Part shown: piece by piece, positions 17,660 through 26,604 of the stretch
Numbering within the stretch: position 1 is the first letter of the stretch
How the letters are laid out: each line of letters opens with the position of its first letter
Assembly: GCA_030615745.1 (NCBI GenBank)
Contig: JAUWYR010000017.1
Location: 1 to 49,910, forward strand
Reading direction: 5' to 3'
DNA length: 49,910 nt
Origin: Candidatus Zixiibacteriota bacterium
Lineage (GTDB): Bacteria > Zixibacteria > MSB-5A5 > SM23-73-2
Notes under the pieces: model-generated
What the model was told of the DNA's origin: nothing
Seen by the model: only the letters and a program-made list of their open reading frames with translations
Databases searched by the model: none
Program-made: the position numbers and the translations under genes

Positions 17660-17691
17660 CCACTCAGACTGATAAGGTCTAAGTGGTTTTT
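17660..17691. promoter_or_regulatory. leader hairpin upstream of the cassette run
   Basis: CCACTCAGAC (17660-17669) pairs with GTCTAAGTGG (17677-17686) across a 7-base loop, with one G-T pair. On the plus strand five T follow, so it would work as a terminator there; on the minus strand it sits in the 5' leader of gene A3, 24 bases before the ATG, followed by a less perfect T-rich stretch. It may be an insulator or a leader control element. Confidence 0.5.
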
Positions 17692-17795
17692 AAAAAATCT
17701 TTAAGTTTTTGAAATCTTCTTAACAGCAAAAAACAATCTCTTCTCCTCAAATTACTGACCTTAACTACCCCCTGTTTACAATCTTTAAAGAATGT

Positions 17796-17823
17796 ATTAT
17801 AAATTCTTATTTAAGTCAAGCAA
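17796..17823 (-). promoter_or_regulatory. probable promoter of the cassette run, in a 376-base gap
   Basis: On the minus strand a perfect TATAAT (17801-17796) lies 16 bases from TTGCTT (17823-17818); an overlapping TTGACT at 17819-17814 offers an alternative -35 with 17 bases to TACATT. The predicted leader is about 150 bases. The rest of the 17637-18012 gap is AT-rich with T and A tracts and I see no gene in it. Confidence 0.5.
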
Positions 17824-18012
17824 AATCTGAAAGAATTTTTTTTATTGGGCATTTTTTTAAAAGTTTTAAGAAAGGCGAAGTTTTAATATTAAGAAGATAA
17901 ATTGACGTATTTTTTAGATGAAAAATTAATGTAAAAAGGATAATTCTTTTAATTCAAAAAACTTTTTTGTTCAAATCAGTTTGCCAAGTCCTTGACTCAA
18001 AAAGCCTTAATT

Positions 18013-19143
18013 CTATTCTTCTAATAGCTCCACATTAGCTCTCGGAATTATTGCCCTTATTTTATCCCCAAACTCCACCTGTAATACACGGGCGGAAGAT
18101 TCAGATTCCAATTTCTGAAGATTGGGAGGGAGATCAACAACTTTTCCTAATTTTCCAAAATAAGGCTCTCTTATCACCCTTATCTGCCTTCCTATCTCCA
18201 GCCCAACCTTTTCGTCGAATTCCTCCTCTTTCATCTTAGTATGCACATCTCTCTCACATGGAATAACCACCTCTGGACGGATAACACCAGCTCTTATTTG
18301 GGTTGCTCCATTTATACAAGCTTCCTCTCCCTCTTTTGACTTCAGAAGCTCGAAAGTCCTCTCAGCCATATTCATTTGCCCGAATCCCTCTGTAACCACC
18401 AAGGTTATCCCAAGCTCCTCTGAGCCGGTGATAGCCACTCCCAGATCATAACCTAAAAATTCCCTTAAATCCTTATCATCGAATCCACCAATAACTATAC
18501 CTTTAGCTCCAACTGAGACTGCCTTTTTAATAGCAGAAGCTGTAACAAGACTTCCTCCCACTAAAACATAACCCTCGTAATCTTTGTTAATATGCTTATC
18601 GGACAAAACCTCGGTATTGTCTTTGCACACCATCTTGAGTTTTCCGTGTGTTTCCCCACCAATTCCAAAAATTCCCTGAATAAAAGAGCCCCAACTGCTT
18701 ACCGCAACCCCTTCTTCTTGGTAAACCTCCACCACTTCACCTTTTAAATAAGCTTTTATCTCCACTGGTTGAGGATTGCCACGAATTAAAACCTGACCAG
18801 TAATTGAGGAGATACTTTCTATTGTTCCTTCGGTTTTAGTTTTGCACTCGGAGGTGAAAAGGCCAAAAAAGCTTTTGCTTTTAGCAATTACCTCGTTCTC
18901 TTCTACCTTTTCCCCCTCCTTTTTAAGCATATGATGAATCACATCCTCAGGAGGAACTCCTAAGATATTAGCCACATTTATAGGCTCAACCGCACCCGGC
19001 AGAAGGGTTCGAGCCACCACAGTGTCAGGCTCAACCTTATTACCCACCTTAACCAGAACCTCCCCCTTCAAAGGCAAAATTCTTTTTTTGGTTAACAAGA
19101 TTTTTTCTGTAACTTTTAAACCTGGCGTATAAGCATGACCCAT
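18013..19143 (-). CDS. KOW/barrel-sandwich-like soluble protein of unknown function
   Basis: 376 residues, no signal peptide. The N-terminal part (about 15-100; LPLKGEVLVKVGNKVEPDTVVA, HHMLKKEGEKVEENEVIAKS) resembles the barrel-sandwich hybrid seen in lipoyl and RnfC-like domains. The middle (about 195-270; GGSLVTASAIKKAVSVGAKGIVIGG) looks like an alpha/beta domain. The C-terminus (about 325-375; GRQIRVIREPYFGKLGKVVDLP) is KOW/translation-factor-like. It follows the MutL-like ATPase by 99 bases and precedes the cassette run on the same strand. I do not know its function. Confidence 0.8.
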   Translation of the reverse strand: MGHAYTPGLKVTEKILLTKKRILPLKGEVLVKVGNKVEPDTVVARTLLPGAVEPINVANILGVPPEDVIHHMLKKEGEKVEENEVIAKSKSFFGLFTSECKTKTEGTIESISSITGQVLIRGNPQPVEIKAYLKGEVVEVYQEEGVAVSSWGSFIQGIFGIGGETHGKLKMVCKDNTEVLSDKHINKDYEGYVLVGGSLVTASAIKKAVSVGAKGIVIGGFDDKDLREFLGYDLGVAITGSEELGITLVVTEGFGQMNMAERTFELLKSKEGEEACINGATQIRAGVIRPEVVIPCERDVHTKMKEEEFDEKVGLEIGRQIRVIREPYFGKLGKVVDLPPNLQKLESESSARVLQVEFGDKIRAIIPRANVELLEE

Positions 19144-19242
19144 AATAATGCTCCTTATATATTTTAACTTATTTATTCTCGACCAAATTAAAAGTTCTCT
19201 GGCAGATAACTCTATTTACCTTATTATCTCTTAACAAATTCC

Positions 19243-21087
19243 TCACAATCTTTCCAAAGCCTCCTCAGGATAGATATCCAATGCGACCATCCATTCTTTT
19301 AACTTCTTCATTCTAATCTTATGGTCTTCTGGAAGATTAAAGGGTCTCCCTCTGGCATCGATTATTATACCAGTTACACCTCCGTGGATTTCCAAATCTA
19401 CTTTATTCCCTTTGCCTTCACCCGCGTCGAATCCTCTCAGAGGATTCAAAATAGCCTTACAGGTTAAAGGCATACCTGTTTTCTGGTCCAGTCCTAAGGG
19501 AATTCTTAACATCTCTCCATAGTTTATGGTTCCTTCGATTTTCTCTCCATCGGGCATCTCAAATTCATATTTTAAAATCTCCTTTGGCTCTTTTAACTTA
19601 CCTACCAGAGCAATGCAAGTTCCCAGATGGATCAAACAGTCCTTTTCAAACACCTGAGTGGCAGCCTTTGGATGAACATCTGTCAAAACACCTAACTGAG
19701 GCATCATAAAGATAGAATCAACTGCTAATCTTGTTATCCCCTCAGGTAAAAATCCATCGATTAGCATCAAGGCTGCTTGTTGCCTTCGTGGAGCATGGGA
19801 TAAGACACCTCCTGAGCCAATAAGCATATTTAATGACATCATATTAACTAAAGTCTGACCACCCATAGTCTGCTCAAATGCATCCGCAATAGTCCTCTGC
19901 TGTTGAATTCCTTTTAGAACTGTGGCAAATGATTTGTGCTGGACAAAAGCTAATCTCAAGGCCTCCTTGGCAATCGCTTGTTCAAAAATCAGCTCCTCCA
20001 TTGTCTGAGGGATAGTGGTTGGTCTTATCATTTTGTTCTTGACTCTGTTTCTCAAATCCCTTTCATCCATATCAAAAGGAAACCACCTGGTCACATTCTC
20101 CAACCCAGCCTCAGCAAAAACATTGGAGACTGAATAGCTCATCCCCAAATTGGCGCTTACAGTTCTGTTGAATATCCCCTGAAAGACTGAGAAGATATCA
20201 GTGGTTGCACCACCGATATCAACTCCCACAGCTTCTATCTGATTCATATCAGCAATGGTTTTTATTATCAAACCTACTGCTCCTGGTGTAGGCATTATGG
20301 GCGCATCTGTCCAGCTCATAAGTTTTCTGTATCCAGGTGCCTGAGCCATAACGTGCTCCATAAAAAGGTCGTGGATTTTTTCCCTGGCAGGCATAAGGTT
20401 CTCCCTCTCCAAAACCGGTCTTAAGTTATCAACGATATCCAGATCCACCTTTCCATCCAGAGTTTTTCTAATAGCCTCTTGCGCATCTTTGTTCCCAGCA
20501 TAGATAACTGGAAGTTTGTATCCTGTTCCCAGCCTCGGCTTAGGATCTGCTGCGGATATAAGCTCTGCCAGTTCCACCACGTGGGTTGTTGTTCCTCCGT
20601 CTATTCCTCCGGAAAGAAGGATCATATCAGGTCTCAGGTATCTTATCCTTTCGATCTGTTGATGGGGAAGCCTTTTATCATTTGAGGCTATGACATCCAT
20701 AACAATAGCGCCTGCGCCCAAAGCTGCACGCTCAGCAGATTCTGCGGTCATGCTTCTAACTACCCCCGCCACCATCATCTGAAGTCCTCCCCCTGCTGAA
20801 GAGGTGGAAACATATAAATCTGTTCCCACATTGCTATTTGAAGGGGATATGATCTTTCCTTTCTCATCCAATAGCTTTCTTCCGGAAAGCTCCTCCACTT
20901 CAGCCACAGCATTCAATACTCCCATAGTAACATCCTCAAAAGGAGACTCCACCGTAGTAGGTGCCTCACCCCTCACAATCAACCTGTAGTCTTCTCCTTT
21001 TTTCTCAATCAAAATCGCTTTGGTGGTGGTGCTGCCACAATCGGTAGCTAAGATAATTTTAATATTTTCAGGTTTTAAATCTTTCAT
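19243..21087 (-). CDS. MutL-like (glutamate mutase L family) ASKHA ATPase
   Basis: 614 residues. The phosphate-binding signature LATDCGSTTTKAIL is at about 13-26 and a second ASKHA motif VGVDIGGATTDIFS in the middle (about 291-305), as in the GlmL/MutL family of actin-like ATPases. GlmL accompanies B12-dependent glutamate mutase, but no mutase subunit lies in the window; here it sits with the KOW-like protein and cassette run, suggesting another role such as assembling or remodelling that complex. Start ATG 21087 is preceded by GAGGAG about 9 bases upstream. Confidence 0.88.
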   Translation of the reverse strand: MKDLKPENIKIILATDCGSTTTKAILIEKKGEDYRLIVRGEAPTTVESPFEDVTMGVLNAVAEVEELSGRKLLDEKGKIISPSNSNVGTDLYVSTSSAGGGLQMMVAGVVRSMTAESAERAALGAGAIVMDVIASNDKRLPHQQIERIRYLRPDMILLSGGIDGGTTTHVVELAELISAADPKPRLGTGYKLPVIYAGNKDAQEAIRKTLDGKVDLDIVDNLRPVLERENLMPAREKIHDLFMEHVMAQAPGYRKLMSWTDAPIMPTPGAVGLIIKTIADMNQIEAVGVDIGGATTDIFSVFQGIFNRTVSANLGMSYSVSNVFAEAGLENVTRWFPFDMDERDLRNRVKNKMIRPTTIPQTMEELIFEQAIAKEALRLAFVQHKSFATVLKGIQQQRTIADAFEQTMGGQTLVNMMSLNMLIGSGGVLSHAPRRQQAALMLIDGFLPEGITRLAVDSIFMMPQLGVLTDVHPKAATQVFEKDCLIHLGTCIALVGKLKEPKEILKYEFEMPDGEKIEGTINYGEMLRIPLGLDQKTGMPLTCKAILNPLRGFDAGEGKGNKVDLEIHGGVTGIIIDARGRPFNLPEDHKIRMKKLKEWMVALDIYPEEALERL

Positions 21088-21140
21088 ATAACCTACTCAC
21101 TCCTCTATAATATAATTGTCTAAGACCGAGTTCATTGTTG

Positions 21141-21356
21141 TGTCAGGACCTAGTCCTGACACCTGCTCTGCGTCAGGAGTAACTCCTGATGCAACTTTTA
21201 AAACCGAGTAGGGACAGGTCTTAAGACCTGTCTGGACCCATATGGGTCCCTACTTTTTATTTACGACTAAATCACTACATTTATCAAAAAATCCAAAATA
21301 GTAGGTCGAGATTCAAATCTCGACAAAAAGAAGTCGATTTTAGAAAATCGACCTAC
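21141..21356. repeat. cluster of palindromic repeats (GTCAGGA and GTAGG types)
   Basis: The 279-base gap between the MutL-like gene and the DJ-1-like gene holds TGTCAGGAC/GTCCTGACA (21141-21161), GCGTCAGGAG/CTCCTGATGC (21170-21192), a compound GTAGGGACAGGTC...GGGTCCCTAC element (21208-21252), and GTAGGTCGAG...CTCGAC (21301-21324) followed by GTCGATTTTAGAAAATCGAC and CTAC (to 21356). All have relatives elsewhere in the window. Confidence 0.85.
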
Positions 21357-21366
21357 TGTTTAAATC

Positions 21367-22002
21367 CTATTCCTTCAAGGCTTCTACTAATGCTTCCCCA
21401 AACTTTTTCGCCACCGGAGGTCCTGAAGCAGTAATGATATTACCATCCCTTACCACATCCTCTTCAGTATAAAAAGCACCTTTATCTTTTAACTTATCTT
21501 CTTCAGATTTCCAGCAGGTTGCTTTTTTACCCTCTAATATTTTTGCATTAGCCAAAGTCACGGGCGCAATACAGATTGCTCCTACTATTTTACCCTGATT
21601 CAAAAATTCTTTTGCCAGATTATGAACAAAAACATCATCCCAGTACTGGGAAGCGCCTATACCTCCGACAAAAACAATAGCATCCCACTCCTCTGGTTTA
21701 ATATCTGTAACCAAAAGATCAGGCTGAACCTCATGACCACCCATCCCCTTAACCATTTCTTTTGTGGTGCTGGCTACTGATACAATAGCACCTGCATCTG
21801 CTAAGACCTCCTCCGGGTCCAAAAGCTCCTCATCCCGATAATTTTTTTCAGCAATGACCATAACCACTTTCTTTCCTTCAATTACCCTTTGTTCCATCTT
21901 CTCAGGCTCAATTTCAGCCTCCTCCTTTTTCCCACAGCCTGAAAACAAAAGCCCCAAGACCAATAAAGGAACTAAGTTAAGTAAAATCCTTTTCATCTTC
22001 AC
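21367..22002 (-). CDS. DJ-1/PfpI family lipoprotein
   Basis: 211 residues. Signal peptide with lipobox-like LLFSGC (C23), so probably a membrane-anchored lipoprotein, unusual for a DJ-1/PfpI protein. The domain runs from about residue 45 (KKVVMVIAEKNYRDEEL, with E52) to the end, with the nucleophile-elbow cysteine C144 in GAICIAPVTLANA. Relatives are glyoxalases, chaperones or proteases; which applies cannot be told. An AGGAGGTG ribosome binding site precedes the ATG. It is preceded by about 70 bases without genes. Confidence 0.88.
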   Translation of the reverse strand: MKMKRILLNLVPLLVLGLLFSGCGKKEEAEIEPEKMEQRVIEGKKVVMVIAEKNYRDEELLDPEEVLADAGAIVSVASTTKEMVKGMGGHEVQPDLLVTDIKPEEWDAIVFVGGIGASQYWDDVFVHNLAKEFLNQGKIVGAICIAPVTLANAKILEGKKATCWKSEEDKLKDKGAFYTEEDVVRDGNIITASGPPVAKKFGEALVEALKE

Positions 22003-22072
22003 CTCCTGTTTTAATTAAGATTATCCGTTCTTAAATCTTCTCTAAAATCTACCTCGGTTTAAAATCATTGCC

Positions 22073-22480
22073 TTACTCTTTCCCCAAAATAATCTGCCAG
22101 ATATTTCTTTTTCCTTTCCTTTTTCTCTCCTCTTTTGCTTTTTTCTTCATCTCTTTCTCTTTAGCCTCCTGTTCTGCTTCGAATTTTTCTATTTTCTGTA
22201 ATAAAATCTCAACTGTTCCCCTCTCCTCCATAAGCTTTCTTAACTCATCGTAATCCTTCCAGGAAAAAATCGCCTGAAAGAAAGGCTCAAAAAAGACCAT
22301 CATCTGTGAACCAATATAATTTAAAGGCTTCATCGTCTCCAAGAACAATATTGCAGGAACAGACATCTTCCAATATATCACCTTTTTTGCAATCTTGTCC
22401 AAAATCTCATGTTGGTGCTGGGTAAGCTCTTTTTCCTTTGGATCTTTCGGTTGAAAGGAGAACATCTCCCTGAAGGTCAT
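22073..22480 (-). CDS. hypothetical protein with charged C-terminal coiled coil
   Basis: 135 residues. A short hydrophobic stretch (VIYWKMSVPAILFLETM, about 34-50, then PLNYIGSQMMVFFEPFF) suggests membrane association, and residues 85-125 are a very charged helix rich in Lys and Glu. I do not recognise the family. Its start overlaps the stop of the next gene upstream by 4 bases (ATGA), so the two are coupled. Confidence 0.75.
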   Translation of the reverse strand: MTFREMFSFQPKDPKEKELTQHQHEILDKIAKKVIYWKMSVPAILFLETMKPLNYIGSQMMVFFEPFFQAIFSWKDYDELRKLMEERGTVEILLQKIEKFEAEQEAKEKEMKKKAKEERKRKGKRNIWQIILGKE

Positions 22481-22896
22481 GATTTTTTTCCCTCTTTTAG
22501 TTTAGATTTTACGAAATCGATAACCTCATCTTTATTCTTTTCAAATCTCAAATATATACCCCTGAAATTCTCCAACCTCGACGGTCTCTCAAATGGGGAG
22601 AGTAAAACCCCATTTTTATCCACATAAAAACTACGATAATAGTTCCAATCTTTGGCCTTATTGGTGAAAAAAAATCTAACTTTGATTTTGTCCTTGCTCA
22701 GCTCATATTCTGTAGGGAAAAAAAATGATGATAAAGAACCAAAGAGAATTATAACAGAGATCACCAAAAAAAGGATGCTTTGGGTTGATAGATAAACTAA
22801 AATCCAGCACAAAATCAGAAAACAGATAACCAAAACCGATATTTTTGTGTTTTTTTTAAAAGGATAGGACCTCCATCTAAGAATTTCTTCTGACAT
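22477..22896 (-). CDS. hypothetical membrane protein, possibly bacterial PH-like
   Basis: 139 residues with a cytosolic start, two close hydrophobic helices (about 19-60) and a small beta-rich end (YELSKDKIKVRFFFTNKAKDW, NGVLLSPFERPSRLENFRGIYLRF). That two-helix plus beta pattern resembles bacterial PH-domain membrane proteins, as an inference only. It lies 2 bases after the gene at 22899 and is coupled to the gene at 22073. Confidence 0.75.
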   Translation of the reverse strand: MSEEILRWRSYPFKKNTKISVLVICFLILCWILVYLSTQSILFLVISVIILFGSLSSFFFPTEYELSKDKIKVRFFFTNKAKDWNYYRSFYVDKNGVLLSPFERPSRLENFRGIYLRFEKNKDEVIDFVKSKLKEGKKS

Positions 22897-22898
22897 AA

Positions 22899-23126
22899 CT
22901 ATTCCTTTTTTGGTTTTTCACCAGATGATCTGTATCTTTCCTTTCTGACCTGCTCCATCTCCTTTAAAAGCTCCTCAGATTTAAAAAATTTTTTCTTCAG
23001 CAAAAGTCTGACCAAAGCCTCTTGAGCTAAATTGTTGGAAAGACAAAGCTCCTCAAAGGTAACTTCCTTTACCTTGTCACCTATGACTATTTTTAAAGCT
23101 ATTTTTTTGTCGTCTTTTTGAGCCAA
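22899..23126 (-). CDS. small hypothetical soluble protein
   Basis: 75 residues: a beta start (KKIALKIVIGDKVKEVTFEEL) followed by two charged helices. It heads the three-gene unit with the genes at 22477 and 22073. No motif known to me; could be an adaptor for the membrane partner downstream. The 120 bases upstream are AT-rich and empty. Confidence 0.7.
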   Translation of the reverse strand: MAQKDDKKIALKIVIGDKVKEVTFEELCLSNNLAQEALVRLLLKKKFFKSEELLKEMEQVRKERYRSSGEKPKKE

Positions 23127-23246
23127 AACAATTCCTTAATATGTTAAATAAATATAATAAATAAAAGAATTTTTTGCAACAGACAGAGATTATTTATTTG
23201 CTTTAACGTAAGACCAAAAACTTTAAACAAATCAAAAATTTTTCAT

Positions 23247-25025
23247 TCACTTTAATTTTTTAAACTCTCCATTTTGGATAATATAAATGTAAAATAAGTT
23301 GTTTGCTCCTTGGGAGTCGAAATTTACTGCAAAAGTTTTGTCCAAATTTCCTATTTTAAAAAAGTTTTTTTTAATCTTTTTTGGGCTATGGTCATCTTTT
23401 AATGCAGAAGATAAAAGGATAGAAGCCTTGTAACCCAAAATAGCGGGTTTATTAGGATCTTTTAAGTAGGTTTTTTCATAAGTTTTCTCAAAAGATGAAA
23501 AAGAAGAATCACCTTCCAGATGGGAAAATTCCGATGCAAAAACAACACCTTCGACATAATCTTTTGCCAGGTCCAAAACTTTTTTTTCTCCCCATCCATC
23601 TGTTCCTAAGATCTTGGTCTGGATTTTTTTGAACCTAATCTGTGGAGCAATTAAGATCACCTCCTCAGGATACCCAGGAACAAAAAGTCCATCCAGGCTC
23701 ACAGGTATAGCATCTTCGGGAATTGGTTCTCCATCCTCATCCACATACAAGGTTGAATCCAGACCGATCTCTTTTTCCTCAAGCAATATCTCCCTTAAGT
23801 TCGAAAGGTTTGAGCCAAAATCTGTTGCTCCCCTCTCATAGTATTCAACATCCACTACCTTTCCCCCTAACTTCTCCAGCTGAAGTTTAAATGCTTCAGA
23901 TACGCAGGTCCCATATTTATCATCTGGAGAAAGGATAGCAAAATCTTTTAAATTCATCTCCTTTATAGCATACTCAGCCACTCCGCTCCCGATTTTTTCA
24001 GGGCTTAAAGCTAACTGGAAAACATATTCACCTATTTTGGCAATATCGTCAAAAGAAGCTGTGGGAAAAAGAATTGGGATGCCAAAACAATTAGCCACAC
24101 AACCTGCTCCCACACTCTCCTCACTTGTGAGCGGACCCAAAATGACTAAAACGTCCTCATCGATAAGTTCTTTTGTTTTTATCGCCGCTTTAGCTGGCTT
24201 GCTCTCAGTATCCTTTATCAAAAGCCTTATAGGTACGGAAGTAGTTTTTTCTATTCCGAGTTTGATCCCATTTAAAAGGTCTTGACCATAAAAAGAAAAC
24301 TCTCCAGAAAGAGGGGCTAGGACCCCTATTTTTAAAGCTTCAGCCCCTGAGATAAGTTCAGCCTCTAAAAGGAATTTTTGCACCTCCTTCAAATGAGGGC
24401 TTTGTGGAAATCTCTTTTTGAAATTTGAAAAAACACCTCTGGCGGAAGAAAAATTTTTTTGCTCCAATTCTTTTTTGCCCCAAAAGAAATAAACTTCGGA
24501 AAGAATATCTTTTGAAAAGTCTTTTTTTGATAACTTTTTAAGCTGACCAAGATCCAGTCCATGGGTCAGTAAAGGGATAAGAGACCTAAAAGCTAAAGAT
24601 TTGGTCTTGGACTCTCCATTTTCGTAAGCCAGAATATATTTTTGAGCTGAGGTGAATTCATCTTTTTTCAAAAAACAGATATTTCCTAAATAGAATTGAC
24701 ATACAGGAACAAATCTGCTTTTAGGAAAATCACAGACAAGCTCCTCAAAATCTTTTTCAGCCTGAAGATAATCACCTAAGTTATATTCACATTTAGCCAT
24801 CATCAATTTGAAGATAGTATACTTCGGGTCAAAAGGGTAGTCCAAACAGAGCATTTCAAATTTATTTTTAGCCTCAGAGTAGCTTCCTTTTGCATATAAT
24901 TCTTTTCCCTTATTGAACTCAACTTCTAAACTCGAGGGATTACCAAAGACCGTCCCTTTAAAAAAGAAAATAAAAAAAAGCCAAAGGCTGGCATTTGATA
25001 TTAAAAGCCTTTTCGCTTTCACCAT
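23247..25025 (-). CDS. TPR protein fused to periplasmic-binding-protein type 1 domain
   Basis: 592 residues. A hydrophobic N-terminus (about 9-27) acts as signal peptide. Residues 30-215 form TPR repeats (GKELYAKGSYSEAKNKFEML, YNLGDYLQAEKDFEELV). The rest is a Leu/Ile/Val-binding-protein-like domain (LKIGVLAPLSGEFSFYGQDLLNGIKLG, LVILGPLTSEESV). This order recalls LpoA-type activators of penicillin-binding proteins and also ABC substrate-binding proteins with added TPRs; no permease genes are adjacent, which favours a non-transport role. Periplasmic. Confidence 0.85.
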   Translation of the reverse strand: MVKAKRLLISNASLWLFFIFFFKGTVFGNPSSLEVEFNKGKELYAKGSYSEAKNKFEMLCLDYPFDPKYTIFKLMMAKCEYNLGDYLQAEKDFEELVCDFPKSRFVPVCQFYLGNICFLKKDEFTSAQKYILAYENGESKTKSLAFRSLIPLLTHGLDLGQLKKLSKKDFSKDILSEVYFFWGKKELEQKNFSSARGVFSNFKKRFPQSPHLKEVQKFLLEAELISGAEALKIGVLAPLSGEFSFYGQDLLNGIKLGIEKTTSVPIRLLIKDTESKPAKAAIKTKELIDEDVLVILGPLTSEESVGAGCVANCFGIPILFPTASFDDIAKIGEYVFQLALSPEKIGSGVAEYAIKEMNLKDFAILSPDDKYGTCVSEAFKLQLEKLGGKVVDVEYYERGATDFGSNLSNLREILLEEKEIGLDSTLYVDEDGEPIPEDAIPVSLDGLFVPGYPEEVILIAPQIRFKKIQTKILGTDGWGEKKVLDLAKDYVEGVVFASEFSHLEGDSSFSSFEKTYEKTYLKDPNKPAILGYKASILLSSALKDDHSPKKIKKNFFKIGNLDKTFAVNFDSQGANNLFYIYIIQNGEFKKLK

Positions 25026-25077
25026 ACCAATAGAAAAGAAGCCGGCATTAAGAAAAAAAAACCTACAAAACTTTTTC

Positions 25078-25563
25078 CTAAAGTGAATACTTTCCGAAAT
25101 CCTCAGGGTTAATTCTCCTTAGCCTCTCCTTAAGCGACTCCGGATCGTATTCGTCCGGTTTTTTGCCACCTTCCCTTTTGAGACGGAAAAGCTCGTCTGC
25201 CACATAGATTGGGACACCGGTTTTCAAAGCCAAGGCGATTGAGTCAGAGGGTCTGGCATCTATCTCCAAAATTGTTCCTTTGAACTCAATAGAGATTTTG
25301 GCATAAAAGGTTTGGTCAATCAACTCCGTTACTGTGATCTTTTTAACTTTTCCATCCATCGACTCGATCACCTTTCGGAGAAGGTCATGGGTTAAAGGTC
25401 TTTTAGAGGACATTCCAGAAAGCTCCATGGCAATTGCCCAGGCTTCAAAATGCCCGATCCAGATGGGCAAAAGCATGTTCTCTGAATCCAAAGGAGCCAG
25501 AATAACCACCGGTGAGTTAGTGGTTATATCCAGGGCCAATCCATTTATTTTTGCTTGAATCAT
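25078..25563 (-). CDS. bifunctional nuclease family protein (DUF151)
   Basis: 161 residues matching the bacterial bifunctional nuclease/DUF151 family: VVILAPLDSENMLLPIWIGHFEAWAIAMEL near the start and IEIDARPSDSIALAL(K)TGVPIYVADEL in the middle are the family's core. Proteins of this family are described as DNase/RNase or as stress-related; the role here is uncertain. It follows rplI by 13 bases and probably shares the ribosomal transcript. Confidence 0.9.
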   Translation of the reverse strand: MIQAKINGLALDITTNSPVVILAPLDSENMLLPIWIGHFEAWAIAMELSGMSSKRPLTHDLLRKVIESMDGKVKKITVTELIDQTFYAKISIEFKGTILEIDARPSDSIALALKTGVPIYVADELFRLKREGGKKPDEYDPESLKERLRRINPEDFGKYSL

Positions 25564-25576
25564 AAAAGCCTCAAAA

Positions 25577-26026
25577 TCAAATTTGTTTTTTAACCACCCA
25601 TAGTTTTAAATTTGCGATAGCATCTTTTGAAACCTTTATCGGCACAGTATAAACTCCCAATGCTTTTATAGGTTCCTCGAGCTCAATTATTCGGCGGTTT
25701 ATATCAAAGCCCTTTTCTTTTAAAAGCTCAGCGATATCAGCGCTTGTAACTGAACCGAAGACCCTGTCCTCCTCACCAACTGATACCTCTGCAGTGCAAG
25801 ATATTTTCTCTATCTGAGCTTTAACTCTTTCATTCTTTCTTCTTTTTTTATTTTCCCTGAATTGTTTTTGCTTGGTTATCTCATCTATTGCTTTTAAGTT
25901 TTTCTTGCCCGCAGGGATAGCTAAGTTTTGTGGGAAAAGATAGTTTCTTCCATACCCATCTTTCACCTCCACCACATCCCCGCATTTCCCCAAGTCCTTT
26001 ATATCATCTCTCAATATGACCTTCAT
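25577..26026 (-). CDS. rplI: 50S ribosomal protein bL9
   Basis: 149 residues. N-terminal MKVILRDDIKDLGKCGDVVEVKDGYGRNYLFPQNLA is the 23S-binding domain with the L9 signature, followed by the long connecting helix (about 42-80) and the C-terminal domain. One base separates it from rpsR. Normal length. Confidence 0.97.
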   Translation of the reverse strand: MKVILRDDIKDLGKCGDVVEVKDGYGRNYLFPQNLAIPAGKKNLKAIDEITKQKQFRENKKRRKNERVKAQIEKISCTAEVSVGEEDRVFGSVTSADIAELLKEKGFDINRRIIELEEPIKALGVYTVPIKVSKDAIANLKLWVVKKQI

Positions 26027-26027
26027 T

Positions 26028-26261
26028 TTATCTCCGCACCTCCATACTTTTGTAAGGAAGGAGGGCTAAATGCCTTCCCCTCTTTATAGCCCTGGCTAAA
26101 AGGCGTTGGTGCTTTGTGCAGAGACCAGAGATCCTGCGTGGAACAATTTTACCCCGCTCACTTATAAATCTGATCAAAAGCCTATCATCCTTATAGTCTA
26201 TGTTCTCCACTTTTTGCTCGCAAAATCTGCACTTCCTTTTGCTTCTTAATTCATCTATCAT
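26028..26261 (-). CDS. rpsR: 30S ribosomal protein bS18
   Basis: 77 residues with [37 protein letters not shown], typical of S18. The RFCE form with two cysteines near the start is a zinc-type version (C11, C14). The S6-S18-L9 order is the usual one, but no ssb gene lies between rpsF and rpsR (22-base gap), unlike many bacteria. Confidence 0.97.
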   Translation of the reverse strand: MIDELRSKRKCRFCEQKVENIDYKDDRLLIRFISERGKIVPRRISGLCTKHQRLLARAIKRGRHLALLPYKSMEVRR

Positions 26262-26283
26262 CTTTCCTCCGATAAATTACTTC

Positions 26284-26595
26284 TTAAGCTTTTTCTTTTT
26301 GTTCCACTTCTTCTTCTGAGACTACTGTCAAAAATCTAAAACAGGACTCGTTTAAGCGGAGATAACTTTCTAACTCTTTGGGCAAATCAGGATTGCTCTC
26401 ATAGAGCGTAAATACATAATAACCCTCAGATTTTTTAGCTATAGGATAAGAAAACTTTCTTTTACCCCAGCGGTCAATCCTCAAAATGTTGCCATTTTTC
26501 GATTTAATAAAGTCCTCCACCTTCTTTATCTCTTCTTCGAATCTTTCATCCACCAAGGAAGGGTCTAAGATAAAAATTGTCTCATAGGTCCTCAA
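26284..26595 (-). CDS. rpsF: 30S ribosomal protein bS6
   Basis: 103 residues: MRTYETIFILDPSLVDE at the start and WGKRKFSYPIAKKSEGYYV in the middle are clear S6 signatures. Acidic tail VSEEEVEQKEKA. Binds S18 in the 30S platform. It starts 9 bases after the pth stop. Confidence 0.97.
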   Translation of the reverse strand: MRTYETIFILDPSLVDERFEEEIKKVEDFIKSKNGNILRIDRWGKRKFSYPIAKKSEGYYVFTLYESNPDLPKELESYLRLNESCFRFLTVVSEEEVEQKEKA

Positions 26596-26604
26596 ACTAT
26601 CACC

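Noticed and set aside
23247-25025. Naming this gene lpoA
   Set aside because: The TPR plus PBP type 1 order fits LpoA, but ABC substrate-binding proteins share it and no diagnostic residues or context decide.
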